Shown one piece after another: positions 1-9,517 of a DNA stretch of 38,722 nucleotides. The notes beneath the pieces were generated by a model, which saw only the letters and a program-made list of their open reading frames with translations, made no database searches and was not told the origin of the DNA. Source of the stretch: Ettlia oleoabundans. Its lineage: Eukaryota > Chlorophyta > Chlorophyceae > Chlamydomonadales. Numbering within the stretch: position 1 is the stretch's first letter; each line of letters opens with the position of its first letter. The position numbers were made by a program, and so were the translations under genes. The stretch lies in the NCBI GenBank assembly GCA_019693395.1, contig JAAMXP010001065.1, forward strand, positions 1-38,722, given 5' to 3'.

Positions 1-33
<33 letters not shown>
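1..33. repeat. (TG)n microsatellite at window edge
   Basis: An uninterrupted run of alternating TG dinucleotides, about 16 copies, opens the window and ends where a G-run begins. It lies downstream of the minus-strand Ser-Pro-rich gene, in its 3' UTR, a late intron or the intergenic space. The true repeat length cannot be known because the window starts inside it. Confidence 0.95.
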
Positions 34-34
<1 letters not shown>

Positions 35-321
35 GGGGGGGCCGCTGCATTGCATGTGCAGCAGGGCAGGTGGCAAGCAAGCAACAGCAACCATGTGTCT
101 GTGGTAGCGCAGCTGTTGGCCCTGTTGGTTCTGGTGGCCCCGCCTGTTGTCCCAAATGTGGGAGCCCACCCACCACCTCAGGCACTTAAAAGGACTCTCA
201 TACGACAGGTGTACTGGCTTGGCTTGTTGCTGGAGGTGGTGGGCTGGCTGCTCCTGGTCAGGAAGGATATAGCTGGGCTGTGAAACTTGAGGCGCCCATG
301 AACCCCGAGCCCTTCACTCAC

Positions 322-1133
322 CGACTTGACCACACTGGTCAGGGGCGCCACGCCGCACTTCTCCACTGCCTCCGGGTCGTGCATGAGGCGGTAGTCGAAG
401 TTGGTGGTGCCGTCATTGAGCTCCATGCCGTCACCGCACTTGTTGTGCTGCCCCTCCTGAAGCTCGCAGGTGCCGCGCAGCTGCGGGCTGCCAAACAGCT
501 GCTGGAACCCTGCGGGGGTGGTGGCGGCACCGTAAGGCACACGGGAATCAGCAGGGACAGGGGCAAACAGCGCAGGCGTTGGCCGCTCGTTTGATGTACA
601 ATGCGAGACCAACCCTTGCCAAGCCTCGACCAACAACAAGGAGCCTCAACTCTTTTCACTCTTGCATTGGGCGGGAGCTGCGGCAACAGTGCAATGGCAG
701 CTATGGCAGTCAGCGGCAAACACAGCAGGGAACGGGGCATGCGGGCGGACCCACCGTCCACGGGGGGCACAGAGCCCGTTGTCATCAAAGAGTCCTGCTG
801 AATGGACAGTGAGCCCTCGCCGACTGCTACCCCTCCCTCACCCTCCTCGGCACCAAAGTCGGGTTCCGGAGATGGAGAGGGAGAAGGTGAAGGGGAGGGC
901 GAAGGGGATTCTATAGGCTCCTCATCGGTCACTACAGGCGCCAAGTCGTTATCGCCCAGCGGGGCGGGCGCCTCAGCACCAGCCATGGCGGTATCGTCGG
1001 CGGCAGGAGCAGGGGCCGGCGCCGGCACCGATTCGTCTAAGCCCTCGTGCTCCATCATGCGGCGGCATTCTGCCTGGTGCAAGCCTGCCGCCAGCAACGC
1101 CACGCAAAGAGCGACCCACTGCCGCCGCGCCAT
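322..1133 (-). CDS. Secreted acidic Ser-Pro-repeat protein, 3' end unresolved
   Basis: Two exons are supported: 755-1133 and 322-509 (phase 1 junction, donor GTGGGT, acceptor CCCCCGCAG). The start is the ATG at 1133. The N-terminus has basic residues (MARR), a hydrophobic core and an AEC-like cleavage region near residue 23, so it looks like a signal peptide. Next come an Ala-Pro-rich stretch, an acidic stretch and about seven Ser-Pro dipeptides (residues about 81-95), the kind of sequence that is hydroxylated and glycosylated in algal walls. Exon 2 adds a Cys-containing segment around residues 127-189 with Cys at CEL, CGD and CGV. Exon 2 ends at a consensus donor GTGAGT in phase 0, so at least one further exon should follow. 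A possible acceptor exists near 259 (CCTGACCAG), but the remaining coding and the stop are not resolved before the window edge. I do not recognise the family; a cell-wall or extracellular role is inferred from signal peptide and SP repeats only. Confidence 0.6.
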
Positions 1134-1741
1134 CTGCTTGTGGGTGGTATGAGGCGCAGGCACGGAGAGATGGTTTTGATCACCTCGTGCGAATAAATGA
1201 ACGAGTTAAGAAGAATCCGAGCGGACGCGGCTGGTCTTGAGCAGCTACTGGCGCTCTACTACCCACCTTCGAATGCCCCAGTCTGACTGCCGCTTACCCA
1301 AACCCTTCGTTAGTACTATCAAACGAGCAGAGGAAAAAATTTTAAGGGGTATCTCTGCCATCAAGGTGCCCGAGGACATGCACGCCCTCTACTGCCAGCT
1401 GCCGCCTTGGCGGTGCCCATCGGCAAGGCACATGGTAGTGATGCAAACCCAGAAGTCGGCCGAGGCTGCGCTAATCTTACAATTTCAAGGAACTTGAGGG
1501 AATGTGCACAGCAATCCTTGCCTCGAGGTGCGTTTGCATTGCAGCAAGTTGAGCAACTAGAGAGCCATAACCACCCTGCTACTTGCCAGGGCAACTGACC
1601 AACGTGCTCTCCCACCGCACCATACCGCCGGCGCGGTTAGCACCAGGTCGCGACCAGGTCGGAACCCAAGCCCCTGGCATGGGTAACCATGGCTGAAACA
1701 TCAAGAGTCAGCCCATGGCATGTCAAACAGAAGGGAAGGCC
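1134..1741. other. Intergenic: promoter of SP-rich gene and 3' UTR of methyltransferase
   Basis: About 600 bp between two minus-strand genes. It holds the upstream region of the SP-rich gene and the 3' UTR of the METTL21-like gene. Short open frames here show no recognisable domain. The only element I can point to is the minus-strand TGTAA near 1477. Confidence 0.6.
1477..1481 (-). terminator. Poly(A) signal TGTAA for the methyltransferase gene
   Basis: TGTAAG on the minus strand, about 260 nt past the methyltransferase stop codon. TGTAA is the usual poly(A) signal of green algal nuclear genes. A five-base motif is weak evidence alone; the position is what supports it. Confidence 0.4.
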
Positions 1742-3833
1742 TCAAAGGGACAACGTCTTTAGCTGCCCTTCGCAGCTGCCGCCCCTGCCGACTTTCCAGG
1801 CTGCGCATGTATTGATGCAGCGATCAGTTGCCGGATCCTCGCCACCATGCCCAGCCGTCTCCATCGCTGCTGCTGGGGTTACCGGCAGTGAGATTGCCGG
1901 TTCCGCCGCTGTTTGCCCCACATCCCCTCGATCCTCCTCAGATGCTGCTTCCCCTGCTGCTACATTTGCTGGTGCCGCTGCTATTCCTATTGATGATCCC
2001 GCCTCGGGCGCAGACTCCCCAACTTGCTGCACAAGTCCGCCTGCCTCTTGCACTGCCTTGTTCTGCTCCCCCGCTGTGGCTCCAGTAGCCTGCGCTGCCT
2101 GGCATCCATCTGCCGGCGCTGCCGGCGAGCCATCCAATGGCTGCTTGCGGCGCTTGAGCAGGTATATGTGGATGAGGTTGTGCTGGTAGTTAGGGTCCAT
2201 CTTGTTGGCAGGCACCTGCCAGGGGCAAGCAGCAGTGATAGCAGTGGCAGTGCGACCACAAGGCAGCGGCAGTGGCAGTAGGCAGAATGTTGTGCCACCA
2301 CGACAACACCAGCAGCATGATACTGGCATACGCATCACCAGTACAACAACTTCAATAGCAGAGCAAACAGCAGGGCTTCTTGAGGCATCTGCGCAGCATG
2401 CTGGCGTGCACAGGGCTGGTCGGCACAAGGCCAACAGCCGAATGCAGCCAAGGTGATACAGTTGTGAGGTGGGGCCCCCACCTTGCGTATAGTGAAGTGC
2501 TGCCCAAAATGCCGCGTGAAAAGGTCGTGCACTGTCTGTGACCGCAACTCGTTGGTGATGATCGTGTGTGTGCGGGGCCCGCTCATGTGCAGCACGGTAG
2601 CCAGCAAGTGTGGCACTGAAGCAGGATCCACCAAAAACAAGACTATCAACCGGGAGCAATGCATCACTTCACACCACTTCCCAACGTAGGGCCAGCCAGC
2701 GTGGCTACCCACACGGCCCGCCAACACCAACCCACCCGCCCACCCACCCGCAAGCTCGCTGTAAACGCAGTCTGCGGCCAGGATGAAGTCATAGGGCGGC
2801 TTGAATGCTGAGTAGCAGCTGGGGTCGGACCAATCCAGGGATGCCACACGGGCAGACCCCACCTCTGCGGCCGCCCACGCCGCGTCCTTCACTGCATGCA
2901 GGCGTTGCACATGCATCGCAATAGGTGCAGCGATACAACTTAAACTTGGGCACATGCGCCTTGTGGAAGCCCAGGGCAGTTTTGCAGAAGAATTTGTGCT
3001 CCAGGCCCAGCCTAGCACTAGCACATGGCGGCAGCCTTGGGGCAGCAGCTGCCTCTGCCATGAGCAGCGGGCCCACCCTTTAGCGCTGCTGTCGAGATAT
3101 TCTGGTCCACGTTGCGTTGAAGAAGGGGCAGCACCGCTCCAATGTCCGTGAACGCAACGTCTGCAAGTGATGCAGCAAGGTGCATGCGGAAGACGACAGG
3201 TGGCAGGGCAAGTAAGGGAGGGCTAGGAATGCAGTCTGGCAGGAAATCTTGCCACCGCTGATCATAGGTGATCTGCCGGCGCCGACTGTAAAGCGCCATC
3301 AGAACACAAGCGCCAGCCTGCTGCACCCGCGCCGCCCCAGACGTCTCACCTGCTCCCAGCATCGCCATGGCCATCCCTGCCAAGCCCATTCCTGCACCCA
3401 GCTCCAGCACCTGCTTGCCGCGCACCTTGGGACGCGAGTAGTCACCCCGTCGGCTGTTCTGCAGGGAAAGGAGGAGGGTCATTCATGTGGTGCGCGCACT
3501 GAGGCACTAGCAGTTGATGTGGCGGTAGGGGCCACAAGCGGGGTAACAAGCGGCGGAGAAAACCCTGCACCTTCTCAATGTATTTGGCCAGAACTATCGA
3601 TGCATCCCAGACGGTAGTTCCCAGGTTGCTGGAGTTTGGATCTTGGGCCAACTGGAAGTCAATTCTGCAGTGGCAGTGCACGAGAACAGGGAACAAACGC
3701 TGGCTGCGAAGCGGGCTGGGCGCGGGCAAAGAGGCCAGTGAATGAGCTTCGGGTGCGTTGTGACAAAGTCAACTCACCCAAAAAGCTCCTGTTCAACCGT
3801 GGTACTGAAGTGTGTGTTCCACCGTTCCAACAT
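1742..3833 (-). CDS. METTL21-like protein-lysine methyltransferase
   Basis: Exons 3778-3833, 3571-3664, 3350-3458, 3077-3160, 2748-2891, 2482-2615 and 1742-2215 join in frame to give 364 residues. It is a Methyltransf_16 (METTL21/FAM86 group) SAM-dependent enzyme expected to methylate lysines on a partner protein such as a chaperone. Seen: SNLGTTVWDAS near residues 31-41, the SAM-binding glycine loop LELGAGMG at 68-75, an acidic LDW element at 133-135, and the family post-motif II DCVYSE at 155-160. The catalytic domain ends with an IHIYLLKRR strand near residue 225. After this comes a tail of about 130 residues rich in Ala, Gly, Glu and Gln, absent from typical members of about 220 residues. 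The start ATG at 3833 is chosen because exon 1 then splices in phase to GIDFQLAQDPNS, as in plant homologues; the longer upstream frame has no ATG. The substrate cannot be told from sequence. Confidence 0.85.
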
Positions 3834-4551
3834 GGTTGCGGTGTGCTATCCCCAAACAGGGCAGCGCCGCCGCAGCTCAACTGCACTTGGCCAGGTTGGT
3901 CTGTGGCTGCTGTGGATGCCGCTGAGCGGGTAATCAAGTGGCACCGGCTGTGCGCAGCAAATGTACTACAGACTTGCTCCTCCTCTGACGGCGAAATTCC
4001 GAACACGCTGCAGCGGCGCAATACTGGCTAGACAGCGGCTTGACGGAATGGGAATGGTCGGCAGCAACACTACCCAATAGAGGGTTAACAACCGCGATTT
4101 GCTGGGCTGCAAGGTGTGAAGTGATGCCGCCTGCCACTTGGGCGGCGCGGCATGCCGCTGCATTCCGCACTGAAGTCGCAGGTTGGATGTGTGTGCTGCC
4201 TGGGCAAAGGGGGTGCAGTCCGAGGACGTCCTACCGCGAAACAGGTGGTAGGATAAACTTTTGATTTTTGGTTGTATCAGGACAAATGTGTTCTTGGCGC
4301 CGCTGTGTTCTTGTCGCTGCCCTTGCACATTTTTGTATTGGACACTTGTCATGCCTTCCCATTGCCATCCTGGCCGACGCTGAGTCATACTTTTGCATAC
4401 TGCTTGTGGTCTGTGACGTTGATGGGCTCCAGAAGAAGGCAAACGAAACAGCGATGCAGAACAACTGATGCATGCATGCATGCGAAAATGAGGCGCACCA
4501 GCCAGCACCAAACATGGGAAATTCAGCCTTTTGACCTCCCAAGCAGCAAGG
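3834..4551. other. Intergenic between methyltransferase and U2AF65-like gene
   Basis: About 720 bp between two minus-strand genes: 3' UTR of the U2AF65-like gene and promoter of the methyltransferase gene. A minus-strand frame runs through most of it (3966-4799) but shows no domain and overlaps the last U2AF65-like exon in another frame. I looked here for a missing second RRM (RNP1/RNP2 motifs) and saw none. Confidence 0.6.
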
Positions 4552-7400
4552 CTACAGGCCCGGCATGCCACCCTGGCCAAGCCCCGCTGCAGCTCCCGGG
4601 AAGCCTGCACCCGGCAGCGGCAAGCCACCCGGGGGTAGCTGAACCGCCGCTGGCGCCGCCGCTGCACCGCCTCCGGCGTCTGTGACGCTGTTGTTGGCCA
4701 GCAGTTGGGCCATGATGATGGGGCCCAGAGGCGTAGGGTCAGGCGGGGCCTGCAGCAAGGGGGAGGCAAAGCATCAATGAACACATCGCCCATCAGCATG
4801 CAGGGAACACCTCAGCAGCCAATACCCGACAGGCTGCAGCCCATGCCAGCTCATACAACTGAGAACAGGTGCAAATGCAAAACGTCAGCCAGGCAGACAG
4901 GTGTGCATCCAGCAAGCCACTAGCCATTCGGTTAGGCTGAGGGGGTGGCTGCTGCTGCCCCTCACCCCAAAGGGCGGCGTGTAGTCCTTTGGGCGCTTGA
5001 TCTTGAGTGTGTTGCCACGGAAGGGAATGCCGTCCAGCTGCAGCGCCGCAGTGGCGTCAGACGTGTCACTGCGGGCACAGGTGACGGGAGGGGGCAGGAA
5101 CTTCAAGTTGAGTCGCTGGTTGGTGGTGCTTGTTGGTGAGGTACGTGGATGGGAAGTTGCGAATAAAAGGGCAAGCGCCACGCAGCCAGGGCAGCACTTA
5201 CCATCACCGAACTCAACCCGCCCTCGGCAACCAACAACAGGAATGGTTCCCAGCAGCAGTCCCCACCTGAACTCCACGAACGCAAAATTGCGCTCCGGTG
5301 TGACCTGGCATGAGACAATGGGGGCCTTGCCCTGGACCTGCACCCAGGCCGCCAGCCAGAGAGGCGAGCATTTGGGCACATGGTGAGCTTCCAGCCATAA
5401 AAATTGCAAGGCGGAGGAGGCAGAGGAGGATGAAGGCAGAAACAAACGCCCGCCTGCCGTCTGGAAAGGTAGGCGCTCAGCACTACATAACAAATGCTGG
5501 GTGATGTACCGCTGTGGGACGAACACAGCAATCCAGCGGCCAGAGGCCTGGTGCGCAGCATGCCCACCTGGCATATGCCCAGGGCCATGAGTGCTTGGTT
5601 GAGGAAGGTTGTGAGCATGAAGTCGTAGCAGGGCTGGGGCAGGCCTCCCACGTAGAGGCGGCGGGCTGGGCGCGTCAGTTGGTTCAGCTGCACCTGCGGG
5701 GACGGGAGGGGGAGGGAGGGATGGGGAGGGAAGGGGGGCTGCCGCGTGCCCCGGGTGGGGTCATGCGGGGGGCTGCGTGCGGGGTGGGGGAAAGGGGTGT
5801 GGCAGTCAGAACTGGGGGTTTGCGAACCAGGCGGTCACCAAGAACAAAAAGGCATTGAACATAACCAGGACAGCTATCGCTGCTGGCATGAGCTGCCCTG
5901 TGCAAAGCAGTTGTGTGAACGCTGTGCCGTGCGGCTGGGATGCTGCACTGGTGGATTCCTGCACCCCTTTCTCGTGCCAATCTCTCACAACGGCAGGCAC
6001 AGAGCCTCACTCACCTGTGGCTGCACCACTGGAATAGATGGAGTCAACATTTGCGGCATAGAAGGCGCCAAGTTTGGCATGTTTGGCATGTTTGGCATGC
6101 TCATGCTGGTCAGGCCCGTCATGTTGGGCATGTTGGGCAGCCCACCAAACCCTGCAACAGGTATATAGCAATCAGGCCGGGAGTACGGAGTGCGACAAGC
6201 GGGAAGTAACCAATGAAATGTCATGCAGCAAAACAGGGCAGTACGGTGTCAGCTGAACTAGCCACTGTCCATGCAATCCTCCCTGCTGCTGTGTGCGCTG
6301 TGCGGTGTGCGAGGGAGTGGGGTGGACTGGGGTGAGCGGGCCCACCTGGCATCATGGGGGCCATGGTCATCATGGGCACAGGAGCCCGCTCCTCTGGCTT
6401 CACTCGCTGGATTTCATACACGGGCGCACGCTCCACCACCACCTTGTCCTTGCGGGGACTGCGGCTGCGGCTGCGGGTGCGCCGCCGACGGTCGCGGGAG
6501 CGGCTACGGGAGCGTCTGCAGTGGGGGGAGCGGCAGGACGGGTGGCAAACTGTGTGCCACTGCTGGTGGCCGCAGTACCACAGGCAGCTATTGGAAAACG
6601 GAGCAAGTTGCTGCCGTTGATTCAGAGGACCACTATTGGCTCGGAGGATCAAGGCATGCACGAAAAAAAACCCCACACTCATGGCAAGCAGGCGTGCCCT
6701 ACCTGCGGCGCCTGTCACGACTGCGGGAGCGGCTGCGCCGCTTGTCACGGCTGCGGCTGTGCCGACGCCTCTTGTCACGGCTGCGGGAGCGGCTGCGGCG
6801 CTTGGTGTCGCGCTTATGATCACGCGAGCGGTCTCGGAGGCTGGGAGAGCCGGACCGCTTGCTCTGCGAGCGGTCTCGGAGGCTGGGAGAGCCGGACCGC
6901 TTGCTCCCTTCCCTGCGCTTGCCACCCTCGCTCCCCTTGCCAGCGTCCAGCCCCTGCTGGCCGCCCTCACCCTTGTCCTCTGCCGCAGGCGTGCCTGCCT
7001 CTGTCTTTCCGTCTGCGTTTGCACCCTCGTTCTCCACTGCGGGGCCCTCAATGCCCTCCACTGGGGGGGCCTCAGCATCTGGCTTGCCCTCCTCTGCAGC
7101 CTTGTCGTCAGCTACAGCCACCGTCTGCTCGCCTCCATTCACCGCCTCTGCTTCCGCGGCTACGGGCTCCTCGGCCCTTGCATCAGGCTCGCCGGTCGGG
7201 GCGTCCGCCATCGGCTCGTCTACCGCCGCTGCTGCGCCTTCGTCGCCCTGAGCCGGCGCCGCATCCACGTCCCCGCCTTGATCGGCCGCCTCCTCCGCGG
7301 CTACCTCAGCCGCCTGCAGCTCTGCGACACCTGAGTCCGGCTGCTCATCAGGAGGAGCATCCACACGCGGAGATGCCTCCTCCCCGAGAGGAGAACCCAT
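4552..7400 (-). CDS. U2AF65-like RS-domain protein with a single RRM
   Basis: Exons 6703-7400, 6346-6515, 6015-6151, 5568-5693, 5267-5337, 4966-5068 and 4552-4749 join in frame to give 500 residues. An acidic Ala/Glu-rich N-terminus of about 160 residues leads into an Arg-Ser domain (about 165-265) with SRSR and RSRSPRK runs, then a Met-Pro-Asn-rich linker. A single RRM follows at about 346-432. Its RNP2 is RLYVGGL and its RNP1 is RNFAFVEF. Its FLNQALMALGIC helix and KIKRPKDYTP end are diagnostic of U2AF65 RRM1. The last exon is Pro/Gly/Ala-rich and stops in frame, so RRM2 and the C-terminal UHM are absent. The usual Trp-containing U2AF35-binding motif after the RS domain is also not seen. 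It is most likely nuclear and involved in 3' splice-site or SR-type splicing control (inference). The ATG at 7400 is the first in frame; it lies 188 bp from the divergent EF-hand gene. Confidence 0.85.
6062..6105 (-). repeat. 9-bp coding repeat (Met-Pro-Asn)
   Basis: About four tandem copies of TTTGGCATG (plus strand) within exon 3 of the U2AF65-like gene, coding Met-Pro-Asn on the minus strand. The linker between RS domain and RRM seems to have grown by short slippage. Confidence 0.8.
6824..6907 (-). repeat. 42-bp tandem duplication in the RS domain
   Basis: Two adjacent, almost identical 42-bp units lie within exon 1 of the U2AF65-like gene. Each codes 14 residues including KRSGSPSLRDRS on the minus strand. 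The unit is a multiple of three, so the frame is kept and one more SGSP phosphorylation-type site is added. Confidence 0.9.
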
Positions 7401-7588
7401 GCTGTACTCTGTCAGGAGAGGGAAGGCTTCAGTCACAATGCGCAAGCCCTACAGCCTATGACCTGCAGCTTCCACGCGCGTGATGTACACATCTGCAAAA
7501 AAGCCATGCTGCGTGCTGCGGTGGCACCAGCGTATGGTTCCGTTAGAGCTGTCGCAGCTAGTTCCCATTTCCAGGGCAGGTATCTACC
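7401..7588. promoter_or_regulatory. Short divergent promoter region
   Basis: Only 188 bp separate the ATGs of the U2AF65-like gene (minus) and the EF-hand gene (plus). Both promoters and 5' UTRs must fit here or overlap. No clear TATA box is seen. A bidirectional promoter is inferred from spacing alone. Confidence 0.5.
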
Positions 7589-8892
7589 ATGTCGAGCGCG
7601 CAGCAACTGCAGGAAGAGATCGCTGCGCTGCTGAAGAGCGAGCACCGCGGTTATTTGACCCTCCCCGACCTCTTCCAGCTACTACGGCGGGGCAATTTGG
7701 TATTGCCCGTGGATCCCACGCATTTAGGCTGCTTGTGGGTGCTGGACAGGTGCGCGAACCACCATGCCTCTGCCAGCGGGTCCCACGGTTGGCCCTTAAC
7801 CCTGTGGCGGCACGGTCTGCTCAAACCCACACATGGCAGGTGCTGCCTCCCTCGTGCGACCCTTCAATGCAAAGGGGCATGAATATAAGGTACCGTAAGT
7901 GACACAAGCTTTGGTGCATGCAGAAGCCACAATGGACGCATCTCAGTGGATGACTTGTCGGCGCTGCTGGAGCTGTGCCGGTCAAGGGCGCGACAGTATG
8001 CGAGCTTTGAATGCGAGGCAATGCTGCAGGGCTACTGTACATTGCAGCTTTGGAAAGCCATGAGCATTCCCAATGGCCTCCATACCTTCAGCAACTGGTG
8101 AGGGCAGTAGGGGGGTGACGTGGCCCGCTGATGCACGTGCCCCCAAGCCCTGCCTGTGAGATGACGCTGCCGGGGCTGCGGGTGCGTTTGAATGTGGGAA
8201 GGTTGTTTGCCCTTGTTGTTCGGTTGCATTTTGCTGGTTCAATCTACACCCACGCACACCTGGCGTGCCTTGCTCCGCCCCCAACCTCTTTTCAGGATAT
8301 GCAACCTGTTGTTGGAAAGCAGCGCCAAGCGGCGGGGGCTCAGGGGCCCCAGTCGGCAGCAGTATGTTGATCGAGACGCAGTGGCAGCGTTGCACCAGCT
8401 GCTGCGTGTGCAGCAGACGCAGTCCCTCGACTTTCAGGCCTTCTTTGACCTGCTGCAGCGGCGTGGAGAGGAACGGCGGCTGCTTGAACTGAGCAATGAG
8501 GTGAGTGGTAGCGATGAAGGGTGCATCTGTAACATTGCTTGGTCCAGGCAGGGCTTGCAACTGGTGGTGCTTCTGAACTGGCAGGGGTATGCATCTGCTA
8601 GCTTTCCTGGGTAGGGTGTTTATGGACCAGCATATGCCACTTTAACGTGCATGAAGCATGGCAACTTCTGTAGTCACTGCTGCATCAGCGAAAGATTGCA
8701 AATCTAGTACACTCTGCCACAGATCAGCTGCCAACCTGCTCTAAACCACCATCCCATGCGTGTATGCAGGCCTTAGATGAGTGGGTGCCGCTGGATGTGG
8801 TGCGGGAGCTGGTGGAAAGCCTGTTTGCCAGCTCTTCAAAATTGATGGCCGACATATGTCCCGCCGATGAGCTTTACTGGCAAGATCTGTGA
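7589..8892 (+). CDS. Small protein with one EF-hand
   Basis: Exons 7589-7749, 7924-8097, 8296-8500 and 8770-8892 join in frame (junction phases 2, 2, 0) to give 220 residues. The one recognisable motif is an EF-hand calcium loop at residues 53-64, DRSHNGRISVDD: Asp1, Ser3, Asn5, Gly6, Arg7, Ile8, Asp12. It is made only when exons 1 and 2 are joined, which supports the splice. The first 50 residues hold a weaker helix-turn-helix that could be a degenerate partner EF-hand. The rest is helical, with an Arg-rich and Gln-rich stretch and a Trp-rich, acidic end, and has no signal peptide or membrane segment. The Asp at loop position 12 is unusual (Glu is commoner) and suggests weak or Mg-preferring binding. 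A calcium-sensor role is a guess. Confidence 0.75.
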
Positions 8893-9517
8893 AGCTGCTG
8901 TCACTCGTGCTGGCAACAAACGCAGCAGACAACAGAGACAGCATGTGGGGCAGATGCACTGAATCCTTGTCAATCTCAGGCTCCCCTGCCGTATGCACCC
9001 CTGCAGCCATGACCGGCCAACATGCAATCATACAAATAGGTGGTTCTGGGGTTGTTCAGTCCTTGAGTTGTTTGTCTGCTGCCCTTTACAATCCTTTCAC
9101 TTGAATTCGCAATACTACAACAAGTGAAGCAGGGGAGTGAATAGCAAATAAACACATCAACATGGGCCGTGAGCAAGAGGCGGGCTTCTGAGAAATTTAT
9201 ATACAAGTGGCAGGTGGGTGCTTCCAACAACAGAATGAATGCAAGATTTGCAATGAGGGTTTGTACAAAACGATGAACTGTGCTCACTGTTGCAAGCTAT
9301 TTCTAGTGGCGACTTGTTGTCATACGGCGCATGAAAGGGCAGTGGTGGGGAGCACACCCGGAGGGCCAGCTGCATTTGCTGTCCTTTGGGCGGCCCACCT
9401 ATAAACACAGAAGAAAGTGGAGCAACATCAGCTCCAACGCTTTTGAGGAGTCAATCAACTGGATGGTGGGCGCATGCGTCAGCCTGAAGTGCACGCCTGC
9501 CGACTCTGTCACCCTGC
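8893..9517. other. 3' intergenic space between convergent genes
   Basis: About 620 bp between the stop of the EF-hand gene and the stop of the ENTH-ArfGAP gene, both pointing inward, so mostly two 3' UTRs. Base composition is lower in GC than the flanking exons. A minus-strand TGTAA at 9086-9090 could end the ENTH-ArfGAP transcript. No RNA gene or mobile element is seen. Confidence 0.6.

Noticed and set aside
3966..4799. 277-codon open frame on the minus strand
   Set aside because: It overlaps the last U2AF65-like exon in another frame, has Cys/Arg/Ser-rich shadow composition, and starts without a supported context.
6293..7483. 396-codon open frame on the plus strand
   Set aside because: It is the antisense of the acidic and RS-coding exon of the U2AF65-like gene; the Arg/Ser repeats make all frames open, and it has no domain.
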